A stretch of 64,000 bases of DNA from Lysinibacillus piscis. GTDB lineage: Bacteria; Bacillota; Bacilli; Bacillales_A; Planococcaceae. The position numbers and the translations under genes were made by a program. Shown here in pieces: positions 17,389 through 26,882 of this stretch. Each line of letters opens with the position of its first letter. The first letter of the stretch is position 1. The notes beneath the pieces are model-generated. The model was not told the origin of the DNA, searched no databases, and worked only from the letters and a program-made list of their open reading frames with translations. The stretch is from the NCBI RefSeq assembly GCF_026012395.1, contig NZ_BRZA01000002.1, positions 620,001 through 684,000 on the forward strand, written 5' to 3'.

Positions 17389-19541
17389 TGAGTAAGCCTA
17401 ATTTTCAAGCTGTGGATATTGCACATATGTTAACAGAAGAACTGCCACAGCAATCCACCAATCCATTTATGACAAACGAAGGTATAGCCATTAAAGAACT
17501 ATATACAAAAGAAGACCTTGAAGGTGTCAAGCATTTACAAGATGTAGCAGGTATTGCACCAAATACACGTGGTCCATATCCAACGATGTATGTGGCACGC
17601 CCGTGGACGGTCCGTCAATATGCAGGCTTCTCCACGGCGGAAGAATCTAACGCATTTTATAAACGTAATTTAGCAATGGGGCAAAAAGGATTGTCGGTTG
17701 CCTTTGATTTAGCTACACATCGTGGCTATGATTCCGACCATCCGCGTGTTAAAGGAGATGTGGGGAAAGCGGGTGTGGCTATCGATTCTGTGGAGGATAT
17801 GAAAATTTTATTTGACCAAATTCCACTGGATCAAATGTCTGTTTCCATGACAATGAACGGGGCTGTCTTGCCAGTGCTAGCTTTTTATATTGTAGCGGCA
17901 GAGGAGCAGGGTGTGACACCAGCACAGCTAACAGGGACCATTCAAAATGATATTTTAAAAGAATATATGGTACGAAACACGTATATTTATCCACCAGCGA
18001 TGTCGATGAAAATTATTGCGGATATTTTTGAATATACGGCAAACTATATGCCGAAGTTTAACTCCATTTCGATTTCAGGCTATCATATTCAAGAGGCTGG
18101 AGCGACGAATGATATTGAGCTTGCCTATACATTGGCAGATGGCTTAGAGTATGTGCGCACAGGCTTAAAGGCAGGTATTGATATTGATGCCTTTGCGCCA
18201 CGACTATCTTTCTTTTGGGCAATTGGCATGAATTATTATATGGAAGTAGCGAAAATGCGTGCGGCACGTCGAATATGGGCACAGATGATGTCAACCTTTA
18301 ACCCGAAAAATCCAAAATCGCTCGCATTGCGTACACATTCCCAAACATCAGGCTGGTCATTGACAGAGCAGGACCCATTTAATAATGTGACACGGACATT
18401 AATTGAAGCAAATGCCTCTGCAATGGGACATACGCAATCACTGCATACAAATGCTTTAGATGAGGCGATTGCCTTGCCAACAGATTTTTCAGCACGTATT
18501 GCACGGAATACGCAGTTATTTTTACAAGAGGAAACAGCGATGACCAAAGTGATTGATCCGTGGGGTGGCTCGTATTATGTGGAAAAATTAACAGATGAGC
18601 TGACAAAATCCGCATGGGCTTTAATTGAAGAAATTGAGGAGCTTGGTGGTATGGCAAAGGCGATTGAAACAGGCTTACCGAAAATGAAAGTCGAGGAGGC
18701 TGCGGCGAAGCGTCAAGCGAAAATTGACTCGAAAACAGAAACGATTGTCGGCGTCAATAAATATCGTTTAACACAGGAAGAGCCGATTGATATTTTAGAT
18801 ATTGATAATACATTGGTACGCCAAAAGCAAATTGAACGTTTAGCGCAGATGAAGGCGACACGTGATGAGGTAGCAGTACAAAAGCAATTAGCTCGTTTAA
18901 CGAAGGCAGCACAGGATGGCAATGAAAACTTACTAGCAGTGGCAGTAGATGCGGCAAGGGCACGCGCGTCATTAGGTGAAATTTCAGATGCGATTGAAGC
19001 TGTATCTGGTCGTCATAAAGCGATTATCCGTTCTATTTCAGGGGTGTACGCTGCCAATTTCTCAGATGAGGAGCAAATTGCGGAAGTGAAGCAAATGACA
19101 GAGGAGTTTTTAGAAAATGAAGGACGTCGCCCACGTATTTTAGTGGCTAAAATGGGGCAGGATGGGCATGACCGTGGAGCGAAAGTAGTGGCGACAGGCT
19201 ATGCCGATTTAGGCTTTGATGTGGATATTTCGCCATTATTTATGACACCTGCTGAGGCAGCAAAAATGGCGGTGGAAAATGATGTCCATGTCATTGGTGT
19301 ATCCTCACTTGCGGCTGGTCATAAAACACTGGTGCCAGAGCTGATTACAGAGCTAGAAAAGTTAGGACGAGAAGATATTTTGATTATTGTGGGTGGCGTC
19401 ATTCCTGCACAAGATTATGAATTTTTATATGAGGCTGGTGCTGTGGCTATTTTTGGACCTGGTACGGTACTTCCTGTATCTGCACAAAAGATTATTGAGG
19501 AAATTTACAAGCGCCTAGGCTATGAGGAAGTGTCTGACTGA
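17388..19541 (+). CDS. mutB: Methylmalonyl-CoA mutase large subunit, B12-binding
   Basis: Adenosylcobalamin-dependent radical isomerisation of (R)-methylmalonyl-CoA to succinyl-CoA, the last step of propionyl-CoA assimilation. The 717-aa protein has the substrate-binding TIM barrel ([64 protein letters not shown]). The C-terminal B12 domain contains [11 protein letters not shown] (DxHxxG), [11 protein letters not shown] and [22 protein letters not shown] lies inside the end of mutA. It overlaps mutA and meaB by one base each, so the three are translationally coupled. Confidence 0.96.
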   Translation: MSKPNFQAVDIAHMLTEELPQQSTNPFMTNEGIAIKELYTKEDLEGVKHLQDVAGIAPNTRGPYPTMYVARPWTVRQYAGFSTAEESNAFYKRNLAMGQKGLSVAFDLATHRGYDSDHPRVKGDVGKAGVAIDSVEDMKILFDQIPLDQMSVSMTMNGAVLPVLAFYIVAAEEQGVTPAQLTGTIQNDILKEYMVRNTYIYPPAMSMKIIADIFEYTANYMPKFNSISISGYHIQEAGATNDIELAYTLADGLEYVRTGLKAGIDIDAFAPRLSFFWAIGMNYYMEVAKMRAARRIWAQMMSTFNPKNPKSLALRTHSQTSGWSLTEQDPFNNVTRTLIEANASAMGHTQSLHTNALDEAIALPTDFSARIARNTQLFLQEETAMTKVIDPWGGSYYVEKLTDELTKSAWALIEEIEELGGMAKAIETGLPKMKVEEAAAKRQAKIDSKTETIVGVNKYRLTQEEPIDILDIDNTLVRQKQIERLAQMKATRDEVAVQKQLARLTKAAQDGNENLLAVAVDAARARASLGEISDAIEAVSGRHKAIIRSISGVYAANFSDEEQIAEVKQMTEEFLENEGRRPRILVAKMGQDGHDRGAKVVATGYADLGFDVDISPLFMTPAEAAKMAVENDVHVIGVSSLAAGHKTLVPELITELEKLGREDILIIVGGVIPAQDYEFLYEAGAVAIFGPGTVLPVSAQKIIEEIYKRLGYEEVSD

Positions 19542-20626
19542 TGGACAAAAAACAGGAACAGGTCGAAAGTGCGTTAGTGGTGATGGATGGGGTAGCAGCC
19601 AGTCATGATGGCATGTATGACAGTAAGCCGAAAAAGTTCCGCAAGAAAAAGGCAGATACATTAGATATTCAAGCACTGGCAAAGGAAGTTCGTGCAGGTG
19701 CTCGCACACAGCTATCAAAGGCCATCACATTGATTGAAAGTGCCAATGCGACACATAAAGAGCAGGCACAGGCATTGCTACAGGAGCTGTTACCTTATAC
19801 AGGGAACAGCATTCGCATTGGTATTACAGGTGTACCAGGAGCAGGAAAGAGCACCTTTATTGAAGCCTTTGGTACAATGCTTTGTGATATGGGGAAAAAG
19901 GTAGCCGTATTAGCGATTGACCCTAGCTCATCATTGTCAGGCGGTAGCATTTTAGGAGATAAAACGAGAATGGAGGCATTAGTAAAAAAGCCCAATGCCT
20001 TTGTACGCCCCTCACCATCTGCGGGTACATTAGGTGGTGTGCATAAAAAGACACGAGAAACGATGCTTGTTTGTGAGGCAGCAGGCTATGATGTAATTTT
20101 AATTGAAACAGTAGGTGTTGGTCAGAGTGAAACCTATGTCCGTGGGATGGTCGATTTCTTTTTATTGCTCGTCTTAACAGGGGCTGGTGATGAATTGCAG
20201 GGCATGAAAAAAGGCATTATGGAGCTAGCAGATGCGATTGTCGTACACAAAGCGGACGGTGACAATAGTCGTTTAGCGAAAAAGACGGTGGCTGAGTACA
20301 AGCAAATGTTGCACTTTTTACAGCCTGCGACACCTGGCTGGCTTTCTACGGCACTGCCTGTTAGTTCATTGGAAAAACGCGGGTTAGATGAAGTGTGGCA
20401 GACCATTAAAAACTTTCAAGAAGCTATTGAAGCAAATGAATATTGGGCAATCCGACGTCAGAAGCAAACGAAGGATTGGTTCCAGTCGATGATTATTGAC
20501 CATTTAATCGATTCTTTTTATGGCAATCCAGCGCACAAAGTACAAGTACAGCTGTTAGAACAGCAAATTTTAACAGGTCAATTAACTGTCGCACAAGGTG
20601 TGGACTGTTTATTTCATAAGAAATGA
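19541..20626 (+). CDS. meaB: MeaB/ArgK-type GTPase, mutase chaperone
   Basis: G3E-family GTPase that gates cofactor loading and protects methylmalonyl-CoA mutase. The 361-aa sequence shows Walker A GVPGAGKST (residues 97-105), LAIDPSSSLSGGSILGDKTRM, FVRPSPSAGTLGGV and the Walker B-type segment VILIETVGVGQSE. The base-specificity motif is VVHKADGD (NKxD-like, here HKAD). A charged N-terminal extension of about 40 residues precedes the domain. It starts in the mutB stop codon, which fixes its functional partner. Confidence 0.93.
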   Translation: MDKKQEQVESALVVMDGVAASHDGMYDSKPKKFRKKKADTLDIQALAKEVRAGARTQLSKAITLIESANATHKEQAQALLQELLPYTGNSIRIGITGVPGAGKSTFIEAFGTMLCDMGKKVAVLAIDPSSSLSGGSILGDKTRMEALVKKPNAFVRPSPSAGTLGGVHKKTRETMLVCEAAGYDVILIETVGVGQSETYVRGMVDFFLLLVLTGAGDELQGMKKGIMELADAIVVHKADGDNSRLAKKTVAEYKQMLHFLQPATPGWLSTALPVSSLEKRGLDEVWQTIKNFQEAIEANEYWAIRRQKQTKDWFQSMIIDHLIDSFYGNPAHKVQVQLLEQQILTGQLTVAQGVDCLFHKK

Positions 20627-20719
20627 GCAATTCGGTGCACAAATGCGTGATGAACTGCTATGATAGAGGATGTAAAAGCGTATGCTAACGAACGCAATTT
20701 AGAAAGGGGCTATACATTT

Positions 20720-21160
20720 ATGAGCATGGATTATGATTTATTTATGCAGGAAATTTTAAAAACAGCACGTGCTGAAATTGAGGCGGCAGGCTATGAGCAG
20801 TTGCGCACGCCAGAAGCGGTGGAAGAGGCGATTGCACGTCCAGGTACAACGCTTGTGATGGTGAACTCTGTTTGTGGTTGTGCAGGAGGTATTGCACGTC
20901 CAGCGGCGGCTCAATGTGTGCATTATGATAAACGTCCAGACCATCTTGTAACGGTATTTGCAGGGCAAGATAAAGAAGCGACAGCGGCAGCTCGCTATCA
21001 TTTCGGTGAGGACCATTTACCATCTTCTCCATCATTCGTCTTATTAAAAGATGGGCAAGTTGTGGCAGAAGTAGGCCGTTATGAAATTGAAGGACATGAT
21101 CCAATGTCTGTTGTCACAAACCTACAAGCAAATTTTGAGGAATATTGTGACGAGCTATAA
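20720..21160 (+). CDS. brxB: Bacilliredoxin BrxB (YqiW)
   Basis: Thiol-disulfide protein that removes bacillithiol from mixed disulfides on proteins after oxidative stress. The 146-aa protein has the atypical CGC active site at Cys52/Cys54 in MVNSVCGCAGGIARP, followed by HYDKRPDHLVTVFAGQDKEATA and SPSFVLLKDG, all hallmarks of the DUF1094/BrxA-BrxB family. Start ATG 20720 (MSMDYDLFM) fits the family N-terminus and follows AGAAAGGGG; an in-frame ATG at 20660 would add 20 atypical residues. About 93 nt separate it from meaB, so it may or may not share the mut transcript. Confidence 0.94.
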   Translation: MSMDYDLFMQEILKTARAEIEAAGYEQLRTPEAVEEAIARPGTTLVMVNSVCGCAGGIARPAAAQCVHYDKRPDHLVTVFAGQDKEATAAARYHFGEDHLPSSPSFVLLKDGQVVAEVGRYEIEGHDPMSVVTNLQANFEEYCDEL

Positions 21161-21170
21161 TCGTTATCAC

Positions 21171-21203
21171 GTAGCAAGCCTTGTATAAACAAAGGCTTGC
21201 TAC
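21171..21203 (+). terminator. Hairpin after brxB
   Basis: The stem GTAGCAAGCCTT / AAGGCTTGCTAC is followed by TGTTGT, so the T-run is poor. Probably a terminator of the mut-brxB transcript. Confidence 0.65.
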
Positions 21204-21232
21204 TGTTGTATGCAGGAAGGATGACGTGCAAG

Positions 21233-22210
21233 GTGAAGAGATTTTCCATTGGCTATCGTACAGTGAAAACAGCTATCGGCACAGCGATTGCGATTGCCAT
21301 CGCACAATATTTTGATTTAACCTATTATGTTTCAGCAGGTATTTTGACGATTCTTTGTGTACAGCCTACGAAGAAAAAATCGGTACAAGCCGTATATACA
21401 CGCTTTGTGGCGAGTTTAATCGGCATGATATTTGCCTTTGTCAGCTTTGAGTTATTTGCCTATCATCCACTTGTTTTTGCAGGGATGTTGCTGTTGTTTA
21501 TTCCAATACTTGTGTCATTACAGGTGACAGATGGCTTTGTCTCAAGTGCGGTTATTATGATGCATATTTATGTAGCTGGTCATTTTTCGTGGACACTTGT
21601 GGGCAATGAGCTCGCATTAATGGCGGTGGGCTATGGTGTAGGGCTTGCCGTGAATATGTATATGCCAGATAGTCAAAAAGAGTTGACCTATTATACGACG
21701 AGAATAGAAGAGCTGTACCGTACTATTTTTCTGAAAATTGCTAGTTATTTACGAGATGGTGATACGTCATGGGGTGGACAGGAGATTATCGAAGCGTTTC
21801 AGCTATTAGATGATGCGAAATCGATTGCTTTTAAAGATGTAGAAAATCATTTTACACGTCGTCAAAATGATTATTATCGCTATTTTGATATGCGGGAGCA
21901 ACAGCTTGAAATTATGGATAGAATGTTGCCGAAAATAACTGCATTGCCGATTATCGTGCAAGAAGCGGCTATTGTGGCTGACTTTTTACAAGATCTTGGT
22001 GAACATGTGCATTCAGGTAATACGGCTCATCATTACCGAGAAAAGCTCACACAAGTGAAAGAGGATTTTGCACAGCTACCCTTGCCACAAAATCATGAGG
22101 AATTTTTAGCACAGGCAGCACTCTATCAATTTATCGAGGAAATGGATCGTTATTTAGAAATTAAGCAATCCTTTATCGGCTTAAAGCTAGCAAAAAAGCG
22201 TCCCAATTGA
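21233..22210 (+). CDS. Aromatic acid exporter family membrane protein (YqjA-like)
   Basis: Member of the ArAE_1/FUSC-like group. The N-terminal half (about residues 1-150) has several hydrophobic segments, starting with KTAIGTAIAIAIAQYFDLTYYVSAGILTI-type helices, and the C-terminal half is a helical cytosolic domain. It likely exports small organic anions, but the substrate is unknown. The start is uncertain: GTG 21233 gives a protein starting MKRFSIGYRTVKTAIG, which fits homologues, whereas ATG 21221 directly abuts the AGGAAGG ribosome-binding site. Position after brxB and before mce is conserved in Bacillales (yqjA). Confidence 0.85.
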   Translation: MKRFSIGYRTVKTAIGTAIAIAIAQYFDLTYYVSAGILTILCVQPTKKKSVQAVYTRFVASLIGMIFAFVSFELFAYHPLVFAGMLLLFIPILVSLQVTDGFVSSAVIMMHIYVAGHFSWTLVGNELALMAVGYGVGLAVNMYMPDSQKELTYYTTRIEELYRTIFLKIASYLRDGDTSWGGQEIIEAFQLLDDAKSIAFKDVENHFTRRQNDYYRYFDMREQQLEIMDRMLPKITALPIIVQEAAIVADFLQDLGEHVHSGNTAHHYREKLTQVKEDFAQLPLPQNHEEFLAQAALYQFIEEMDRYLEIKQSFIGLKLAKKRPN

Positions 22211-22222
22211 CGAGGGACGCTT
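22192..22222 (-). terminator. Terminator shared by the exporter gene and prli42
   Basis: The stem AAGCGTCCC / GGGACGCTT is followed on the minus strand by a run of six T residues (A-run 22192-22197 on plus). That is a proper terminator for the Prli42 gene. It also overlaps the end of the exporter gene. Confidence 0.8.
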
Positions 22223-22228
22223 CCTTTG

Positions 22229-22324
22229 TTATAGAAGCATAGACAAACCGAATGCTAAAGATGAAATGACCATTGTCACAACCATAATATAAACGACAAC
22301 TTTTTGGAATTTTTTATTGCTCAT
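22229..22324 (-). CDS. prli42: Stressosome-associated small membrane protein Prli42
   Basis: A 31-residue protein too short for routine gene calling. It begins MSNKKFQKVVVYIMVV and continues as a single transmembrane helix, with basic residues at the cytoplasmic N-terminus. This pattern (NKK..K.VVY.M) is that of Prli42, a conserved Firmicute miniprotein that tethers the stressosome to the membrane in Listeria. AAAGGAGCG lies upstream at good spacing, and a terminator follows immediately. It sits on the minus strand between the exporter gene and mce. Identification is by pattern recognition, not a search. Confidence 0.8.
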   Translation of the reverse strand: MSNKKFQKVVVYIMVVTMVISSLAFGLSMLL

Positions 22325-22470
22325 TTGTTCACTCGCTCCTTTTGTTCTTACTCACTAGTTTAACAAATTTGCGGAAATTCTCAAGGGGTAGCTACATGTT
22401 TAGATTTTGTTCAGAAGATTGTGGTAAGCTATTCATGTCAAGGTTAGTAAATGAACACGCATAAGCAAGA

Positions 22471-22513
22471 GCAAAGAGGTGGCCAACATATGGTCACCTC
22501 TTTTGCATTTTTT
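22471..22513. terminator. Orphan terminator hairpin upstream of mce
   Basis: GCAAAGAGGTG / CACCTCTTTTG with an intervening loop is followed by CATTTTTT. No gene on the plus strand ends here: prli42 points the other way. Just upstream lies a promoter-like pair, TTGTTC and TATTCA with a 17-nt gap (about 22408-22436). The arrangement could be a short leader RNA attenuating mce/pccB or an independent small RNA. Confidence 0.6.
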
Positions 22514-22581
22514 CGCAAGTAGTAGAGTTTTACATAGAAAATCTGTAAAATAGATGATGTATCATAGCAGAAGGGGATGTC

Positions 22582-23001
22582 ATGATGGAGAAAGTGGATC
22601 ATATCGGAATTGCGGTACGAAATTTAGAGGAACGCATTACATACTATACCGAAACATTGGGCTTAACACTTTTAAAGGTGGAGGAAGTAGCATCACAGCA
22701 AGTACGAGTAGCCTTTATTGATGCTGGTAATGTCAAACTGGAGCTATTAGAGGCGATGAGTGAGCAAAGCACTATTCATAGCTTTATCGAAAAACGTGGT
22801 GAGGGTGTACATCATATTGCTTTCGGTGTCACAGGTATTCGGGAGCGGATGGCAGAGCTTCGTGAGAAAGGCATCCAGCTTTTATCAGAGGAGCCGAAAC
22901 TAGGCGCAGGTGGTGCGGAAGTAGCCTTTATGCATCCAAAATCATCCTATGGTGTGCTCTATGAACTATGTGATAAAAGTGGCAAAGGGGATAAATACTA
23001 A
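22582..23001 (+). CDS. mce: Methylmalonyl-CoA epimerase
   Basis: VOC-fold enzyme interconverting (S)- and (R)-methylmalonyl-CoA, linking propionyl-CoA carboxylase with the mutase. The 139-aa protein has metal-binding His in VDHIGIAVRN, Glu in VKLELLEAM, His in GVHHIAFGV and Glu in LYELCD, the four-ligand pattern of the family. GAAGGGG precedes the double start ATGATG; either ATG could be used. The next gene, pccB, begins 2 nt after the stop, so they form one operon. Confidence 0.93.
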   Translation: MMEKVDHIGIAVRNLEERITYYTETLGLTLLKVEEVASQQVRVAFIDAGNVKLELLEAMSEQSTIHSFIEKRGEGVHHIAFGVTGIRERMAELREKGIQLLSEEPKLGAGGAEVAFMHPKSSYGVLYELCDKSGKGDKY

Positions 23002-23003
23002 CC

Positions 23004-24551
23004 ATGGACATGTTTGATAAAATTAATGACTTATATGATCGCAAAACAGAAATAGAGCTTGGTGGGGGCTATGAGCGCATCGACAAGCAGCATGAAAAAG
23101 GGAAACTAACGGCTCGTGAACGTATTGATTTACTGCTAGATGAAGGCACATTTTTTGAGATTAATCCATTTATTACCCATCGTACAGTCGATTTTGGAAT
23201 GGATAAAATGGAGGGACCAGGTGACGGTGTTGTCACAGGCTATGGGAAAGTAAATGGTCGCCCTGTTTATTTATTTTCACAAGATTTTACTGTATTTGGT
23301 GGTGCACTTGGCGAAATGCATGCGAAGAAAATTGCGGCTGTGATGGATTTAGCAGCACAAAATGGTACACCGTTTATTGGGATTAATGATTCAGGTGGCG
23401 CACGTATTCAAGAAGGCGTTGTGTCACTGGATGGCTATGGGCATATTTTTTACCGCAATGCCATTTATTCAGGTGTAATTCCGCAAATTTCAGTCATTAT
23501 GGGACCATGTGCAGGTGGTGCGGTCTACTCACCAGCGATTACGGACTTTATTTTAATGGTGGATGAAACATCACAAATGTTTATTACAGGGCCAAAAGTG
23601 ATTGAAACAGTAACAGGTGAGCAAATTTCTGCGGAGGATTTAGGTGGCTCGAAGGTTAATAATGCGGTAAGTGGCAACGCGCATTTCCGTGCACCATCTG
23701 AGGAGGAAGCCATCGCACATATTAAGCAGTTACTTAGTTATTTGCCACAAAACAATAAAGAAAAAGCACCTCGTGGCACACGTCCAGCGGGAGAGGATTA
23801 TCGTCCAAATATTGTGGATACTGTACCAATTGAAACAACACGCCCATATGATGTACGAAAAGTCATTGCACAAGTAGTGGACGAGGATTCCTTTATGGAA
23901 GTCCATTCAGAATTTGCGAGAAATGTAGTGGTTGGTTTTGCACGTATCGCAGGTGAATCAGTGGGGCTTGTATGTAATCAGCCGAAAGTATTAGCAGGTG
24001 GCTTGGATATTGATTCCTCTGATAAAGCAGCACGTTTTATTCGTACATGTGATGCATTTAATATCCCCATTATTACATTTGAAGATGTGTCAGGCTTCTT
24101 CCCAGGTGTAAAGCAGGAGCATGGTGGCATTATTCGTCATGGTGCTAAAATTTTATATGCTTATTCAGAGGCGACAGTGCCAAAGATTACGGTTATTTTG
24201 CGTAAAGCCTATGGTGGTGCATATGTAGCATTAAATTCTAAATCCATTGGCGCTGATCTTGTGTTTGCATGGCCAAACGCTGAAATTGCGGTGATGGGGG
24301 CAGCAGGCGCAGCTAATATTATTTTTGCCCGTGAAATTGGGCAGTCAGAGGACCCAGAGGCAACACGTGCAGCGAAAATTGAGGAATATAAAGAAAAATT
24401 TGCGAATCCATATGTGGCGGCATCTCGTGGTATGGTAGATGATGTGATTGACCCACGCGATACACGTATTAAGCTGATTCAAGCATTAGATATGCTGACG
24501 AATAAACAAGAAACACGCCCAGCAAAAAAACACGGCAATATGCCATTATAA
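23004..24551 (+). CDS. pccB: Propionyl-CoA carboxylase beta subunit (acyl-CoA carboxyltransferase)
   Basis: Carboxyltransferase moving CO2 from biotin to propionyl-CoA to give methylmalonyl-CoA. The 515-aa sequence shows KQHEKGKLTARERIDLLLD, FGGALGEMHAKKI, GINDSGGARIQEGV and the oxyanion-type GPCAGGAVYSPA. The second half has ITFEDVSGFFPG, KAYGGAYVAL and MGAAGAANI, and the family tail KKHGNMPL. No biotin carboxylase or biotin carrier gene is in the window, so those parts must be encoded elsewhere. A methylmalonyl-CoA decarboxylase alpha role is a less likely alternative, because the neighbours are Mce and the mutase. It ends in a hairpin with a T-run. Confidence 0.93.
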   Translation: MDMFDKINDLYDRKTEIELGGGYERIDKQHEKGKLTARERIDLLLDEGTFFEINPFITHRTVDFGMDKMEGPGDGVVTGYGKVNGRPVYLFSQDFTVFGGALGEMHAKKIAAVMDLAAQNGTPFIGINDSGGARIQEGVVSLDGYGHIFYRNAIYSGVIPQISVIMGPCAGGAVYSPAITDFILMVDETSQMFITGPKVIETVTGEQISAEDLGGSKVNNAVSGNAHFRAPSEEEAIAHIKQLLSYLPQNNKEKAPRGTRPAGEDYRPNIVDTVPIETTRPYDVRKVIAQVVDEDSFMEVHSEFARNVVVGFARIAGESVGLVCNQPKVLAGGLDIDSSDKAARFIRTCDAFNIPIITFEDVSGFFPGVKQEHGGIIRHGAKILYAYSEATVPKITVILRKAYGGAYVALNSKSIGADLVFAWPNAEIAVMGAAGAANIIFAREIGQSEDPEATRAAKIEEYKEKFANPYVAASRGMVDDVIDPRDTRIKLIQALDMLTNKQETRPAKKHGNMPL

Positions 24552-24556
24552 GAGAA

Positions 24557-24597
24557 GGGCTATCGAGTGATGGATTTACTTGATAGTCCTATTTTTT
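24557..24597 (+). terminator. Terminator of mce-pccB
   Basis: The stem GGGCTATCGAG / CTTGATAGTCC has an 11-nt loop and is followed by TATTTTTT. Confidence 0.75.
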
Positions 24598-24711
24598 ATA
24601 CCAAAATAAGCAATACATGGATCAGTAGATAAGAAAAATAGCCTATTCATGATTAAATTTGAAACATTTTTCCTGTTTATTCGTACAAATAAAAAGAGGG
24701 AGCTGAAGCGG

Positions 24712-25665
24712 ATGGAATGGGAAATGTTACAAAAAGAACAAGAACGTATACATACACAAATACGAATGCTTCATCGACTAAATGAGCAGAAGCAATTAGT
24801 TACCAAGCAAATCGAGCATGTTAAGCAAGATATAGATAAACATAGGCAAGCACTTAAAGAAATTCAAACTAAGCTAAATAAGCTGGAACATTTCTCATTT
24901 ATGAATATGGTACGTACATGGACAGGGCAGCAGGATGAATTACGAGAAGAAAAAATAGATCAAGCGGCTGTGTTAGAATTGAAGATAAAGGAAGCCAAAA
25001 AAGTAGCACATGATTTGACAGAAGATTCAGAGCGAATAGATAAGCAACTTCGCTGTATCGATGCCCAGCAATTGCAGGAGGCTTTGAAGCACATTCTCTC
25101 GAAAAAGCAGGGCTATTTACAAGTACACCATCCTACCCAAGTGGCGAAATTAGAGCAATTAATGAATGAAGAGCTTGAAACCAAGCAGATGCTTAAGGAA
25201 ATAAAAGAAGCCGAAGAAGCTGGGCAAGTGGCTTTGACGAAGCTTGGGCAAGTAGCGGCTTCCTTGCATTCAGCGAGTGATTATTCTACATGGGATACGT
25301 TTTTTGGTGGCGGTTTGCTAGCAACACATTTAAAACATGACTCACTTGACCAGTCGGAAATAGACTTACATAACGCACAAATTGCCCTACAACGCTTTCA
25401 CAATGAACTGTTAGATATACAAACGGTGACAACGAATGCCTTGTATATTGAAAAAGATGGCTTTGTGAAATTTGCAGACTATTTCTTTGATGATATTTTT
25501 TCAGCTTGGTCTATCCATGCGAAAATTTCCACAGCAAGGGAGCAAATTTCTAGAGTACAAGATGATGTACACAATACACTTTTACGTTTACAAGATAAAC
25601 AACAAAAAGCAATGGATTATTTAGTGCTTTTACAAGCCGAACAGGAAATTATTTACGAAGGCTAA
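24712..25665 (+). CDS. Hypothetical coiled-coil protein
   Basis: A 317-aa protein, not recognised as a named family. Residues 1-165 and 230-317 are rich in Glu, Gln, Lys and Leu with heptad spacing (for example EQERIHTQIRMLHRLNEQKQ), indicating long coiled coils. A short non-helical insert around residues 180-215 contains YSTWDTFFGGGLLATHLKHD. No signal peptide or membrane segment, so it is probably cytoplasmic. ATG 24712 is preferred to the in-frame ATG 24649 because GAGGGAG lies 9 nt before it. It stands alone between pccB and the M20 peptidase gene. Confidence 0.75.
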   Translation: MEWEMLQKEQERIHTQIRMLHRLNEQKQLVTKQIEHVKQDIDKHRQALKEIQTKLNKLEHFSFMNMVRTWTGQQDELREEKIDQAAVLELKIKEAKKVAHDLTEDSERIDKQLRCIDAQQLQEALKHILSKKQGYLQVHHPTQVAKLEQLMNEELETKQMLKEIKEAEEAGQVALTKLGQVAASLHSASDYSTWDTFFGGGLLATHLKHDSLDQSEIDLHNAQIALQRFHNELLDIQTVTTNALYIEKDGFVKFADYFFDDIFSAWSIHAKISTAREQISRVQDDVHNTLLRLQDKQQKAMDYLVLLQAEQEIIYEG

Positions 25666-25747
25666 CAGCGATTCACAATGAAGGATTTCCAGCTCTAAGA
25701 CGTTATGCTACAATAAAAGATATCTTATGAACAAGGGGTCTTATAAC

Positions 25748-26866
25748 ATGACAAGTCGTTTAGTGGAAGAATTTTTAGAGCTTGTACAAATTGATTCAGA
25801 AACAAAATATGAGCAGGTCATTGCACCGATTTTAGTCGATAAGCTGACAGCACTAGGTTTTACGGTAGAGCAAGATGATGCACATACACGTAATGGACAT
25901 GGGGCAGGCAATATTATTGCTACGTTAAAGGGTTCATTAGCTGTTGAACCAATTTATTTTACAGCTCATATGGATACAGTTGTACCAGGGAAAGGCATCC
26001 AACCATCAATTCGTGAGGATGGCTATATCGTATCAGATGGGACAACGATTTTAGGTGCAGATGATAAAGCAGGGCTTGCTGCATTATTTGAAATGGTAAA
26101 GCGTTTGCAAGAACAGCAAATTGCCCATGGTGATATCCAATTTATTATAACGGCTGGCGAAGAAAGTGGGCTTGTTGGGGCGAAGGAACTAGACCCTGCT
26201 AAAATTCATGCAAAATACGGCTTTGCGGTGGATAGTGATGGTAAAGTAGGGGGAATTGTGACTGCTGCCCCATTCCAAGCAAAGCTATTCGTCAAAATTA
26301 TTGGAAAAACAGCGCATGCAGGCGTAGCACCAGAAAAAGGTGTATCGGCTATTACAGTTGCGTCTAAATGTATTGCACAAATGAAATTGGGTCGCTTAGA
26401 TGAGGAAACAACAGCCAATATTGGTCGTTTCGAGGGTGGACAGGCGACAAATATTGTTTGTGATGAAGTCAATATTCTAGCCGAAGCACGTTCCATTGAC
26501 CAAGCAAAGCTAGATGCTCAAACAAAGCATATGCAGGAAACATTTGAGCAAGTAGCAGCCTCCTTAAATGCACGCGCAGAGGTGAAGGTGGAATTAATGT
26601 ACCCTGGTTTCCGTGTGACAGAGACAGATAAAGTGGTACAGATTGCGATGGCAGCGGTGCGTAATGTGAACCGTACACCACAGTTAGGCATTTCAGGTGG
26701 TGGCTCTGATGCAAATGTAATTGCAGGCTTTGGCATTCCAACCGTTAATCTATCTGTAGGCTATGAGGATATTCATACAACAAATGAAAAAATGCCAATC
26801 GAAGAGCTAGAAAAATTAGCAGATTTACTTGTAGAAGTTGTCAAAGAATCTGTCAAAGTATCGTAA
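25748..26866 (+). CDS. M20 family metallopeptidase (tripeptidase T-like, YqjE)
   Basis: Dinuclear zinc aminopeptidase-type enzyme. The 372-aa protein contains TAHMDTVVPG (metal His and catalytic Asp), GADDKAGLAAL (bridging Asp) and GEESGLVGAKE (catalytic Glu pair). The lid/dimerisation domain follows around residues 180-290 with GKTAHAGVAPEKG, and the C-terminal LSVGYEDIHTTNE supplies the last metal His. Length equals the YqjE/PepT-like group (about 371 aa). ATG 25748 follows AAGGGGT by 10 nt. Synteny after pccB is as in B. subtilis (yqjD-yqjE). Confidence 0.9.
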   Translation: MTSRLVEEFLELVQIDSETKYEQVIAPILVDKLTALGFTVEQDDAHTRNGHGAGNIIATLKGSLAVEPIYFTAHMDTVVPGKGIQPSIREDGYIVSDGTTILGADDKAGLAALFEMVKRLQEQQIAHGDIQFIITAGEESGLVGAKELDPAKIHAKYGFAVDSDGKVGGIVTAAPFQAKLFVKIIGKTAHAGVAPEKGVSAITVASKCIAQMKLGRLDEETTANIGRFEGGQATNIVCDEVNILAEARSIDQAKLDAQTKHMQETFEQVAASLNARAEVKVELMYPGFRVTETDKVVQIAMAAVRNVNRTPQLGISGGGSDANVIAGFGIPTVNLSVGYEDIHTTNEKMPIEELEKLADLLVEVVKESVKVS

Positions 26867-26882
26867 GAAAAGGGGAAACTAT

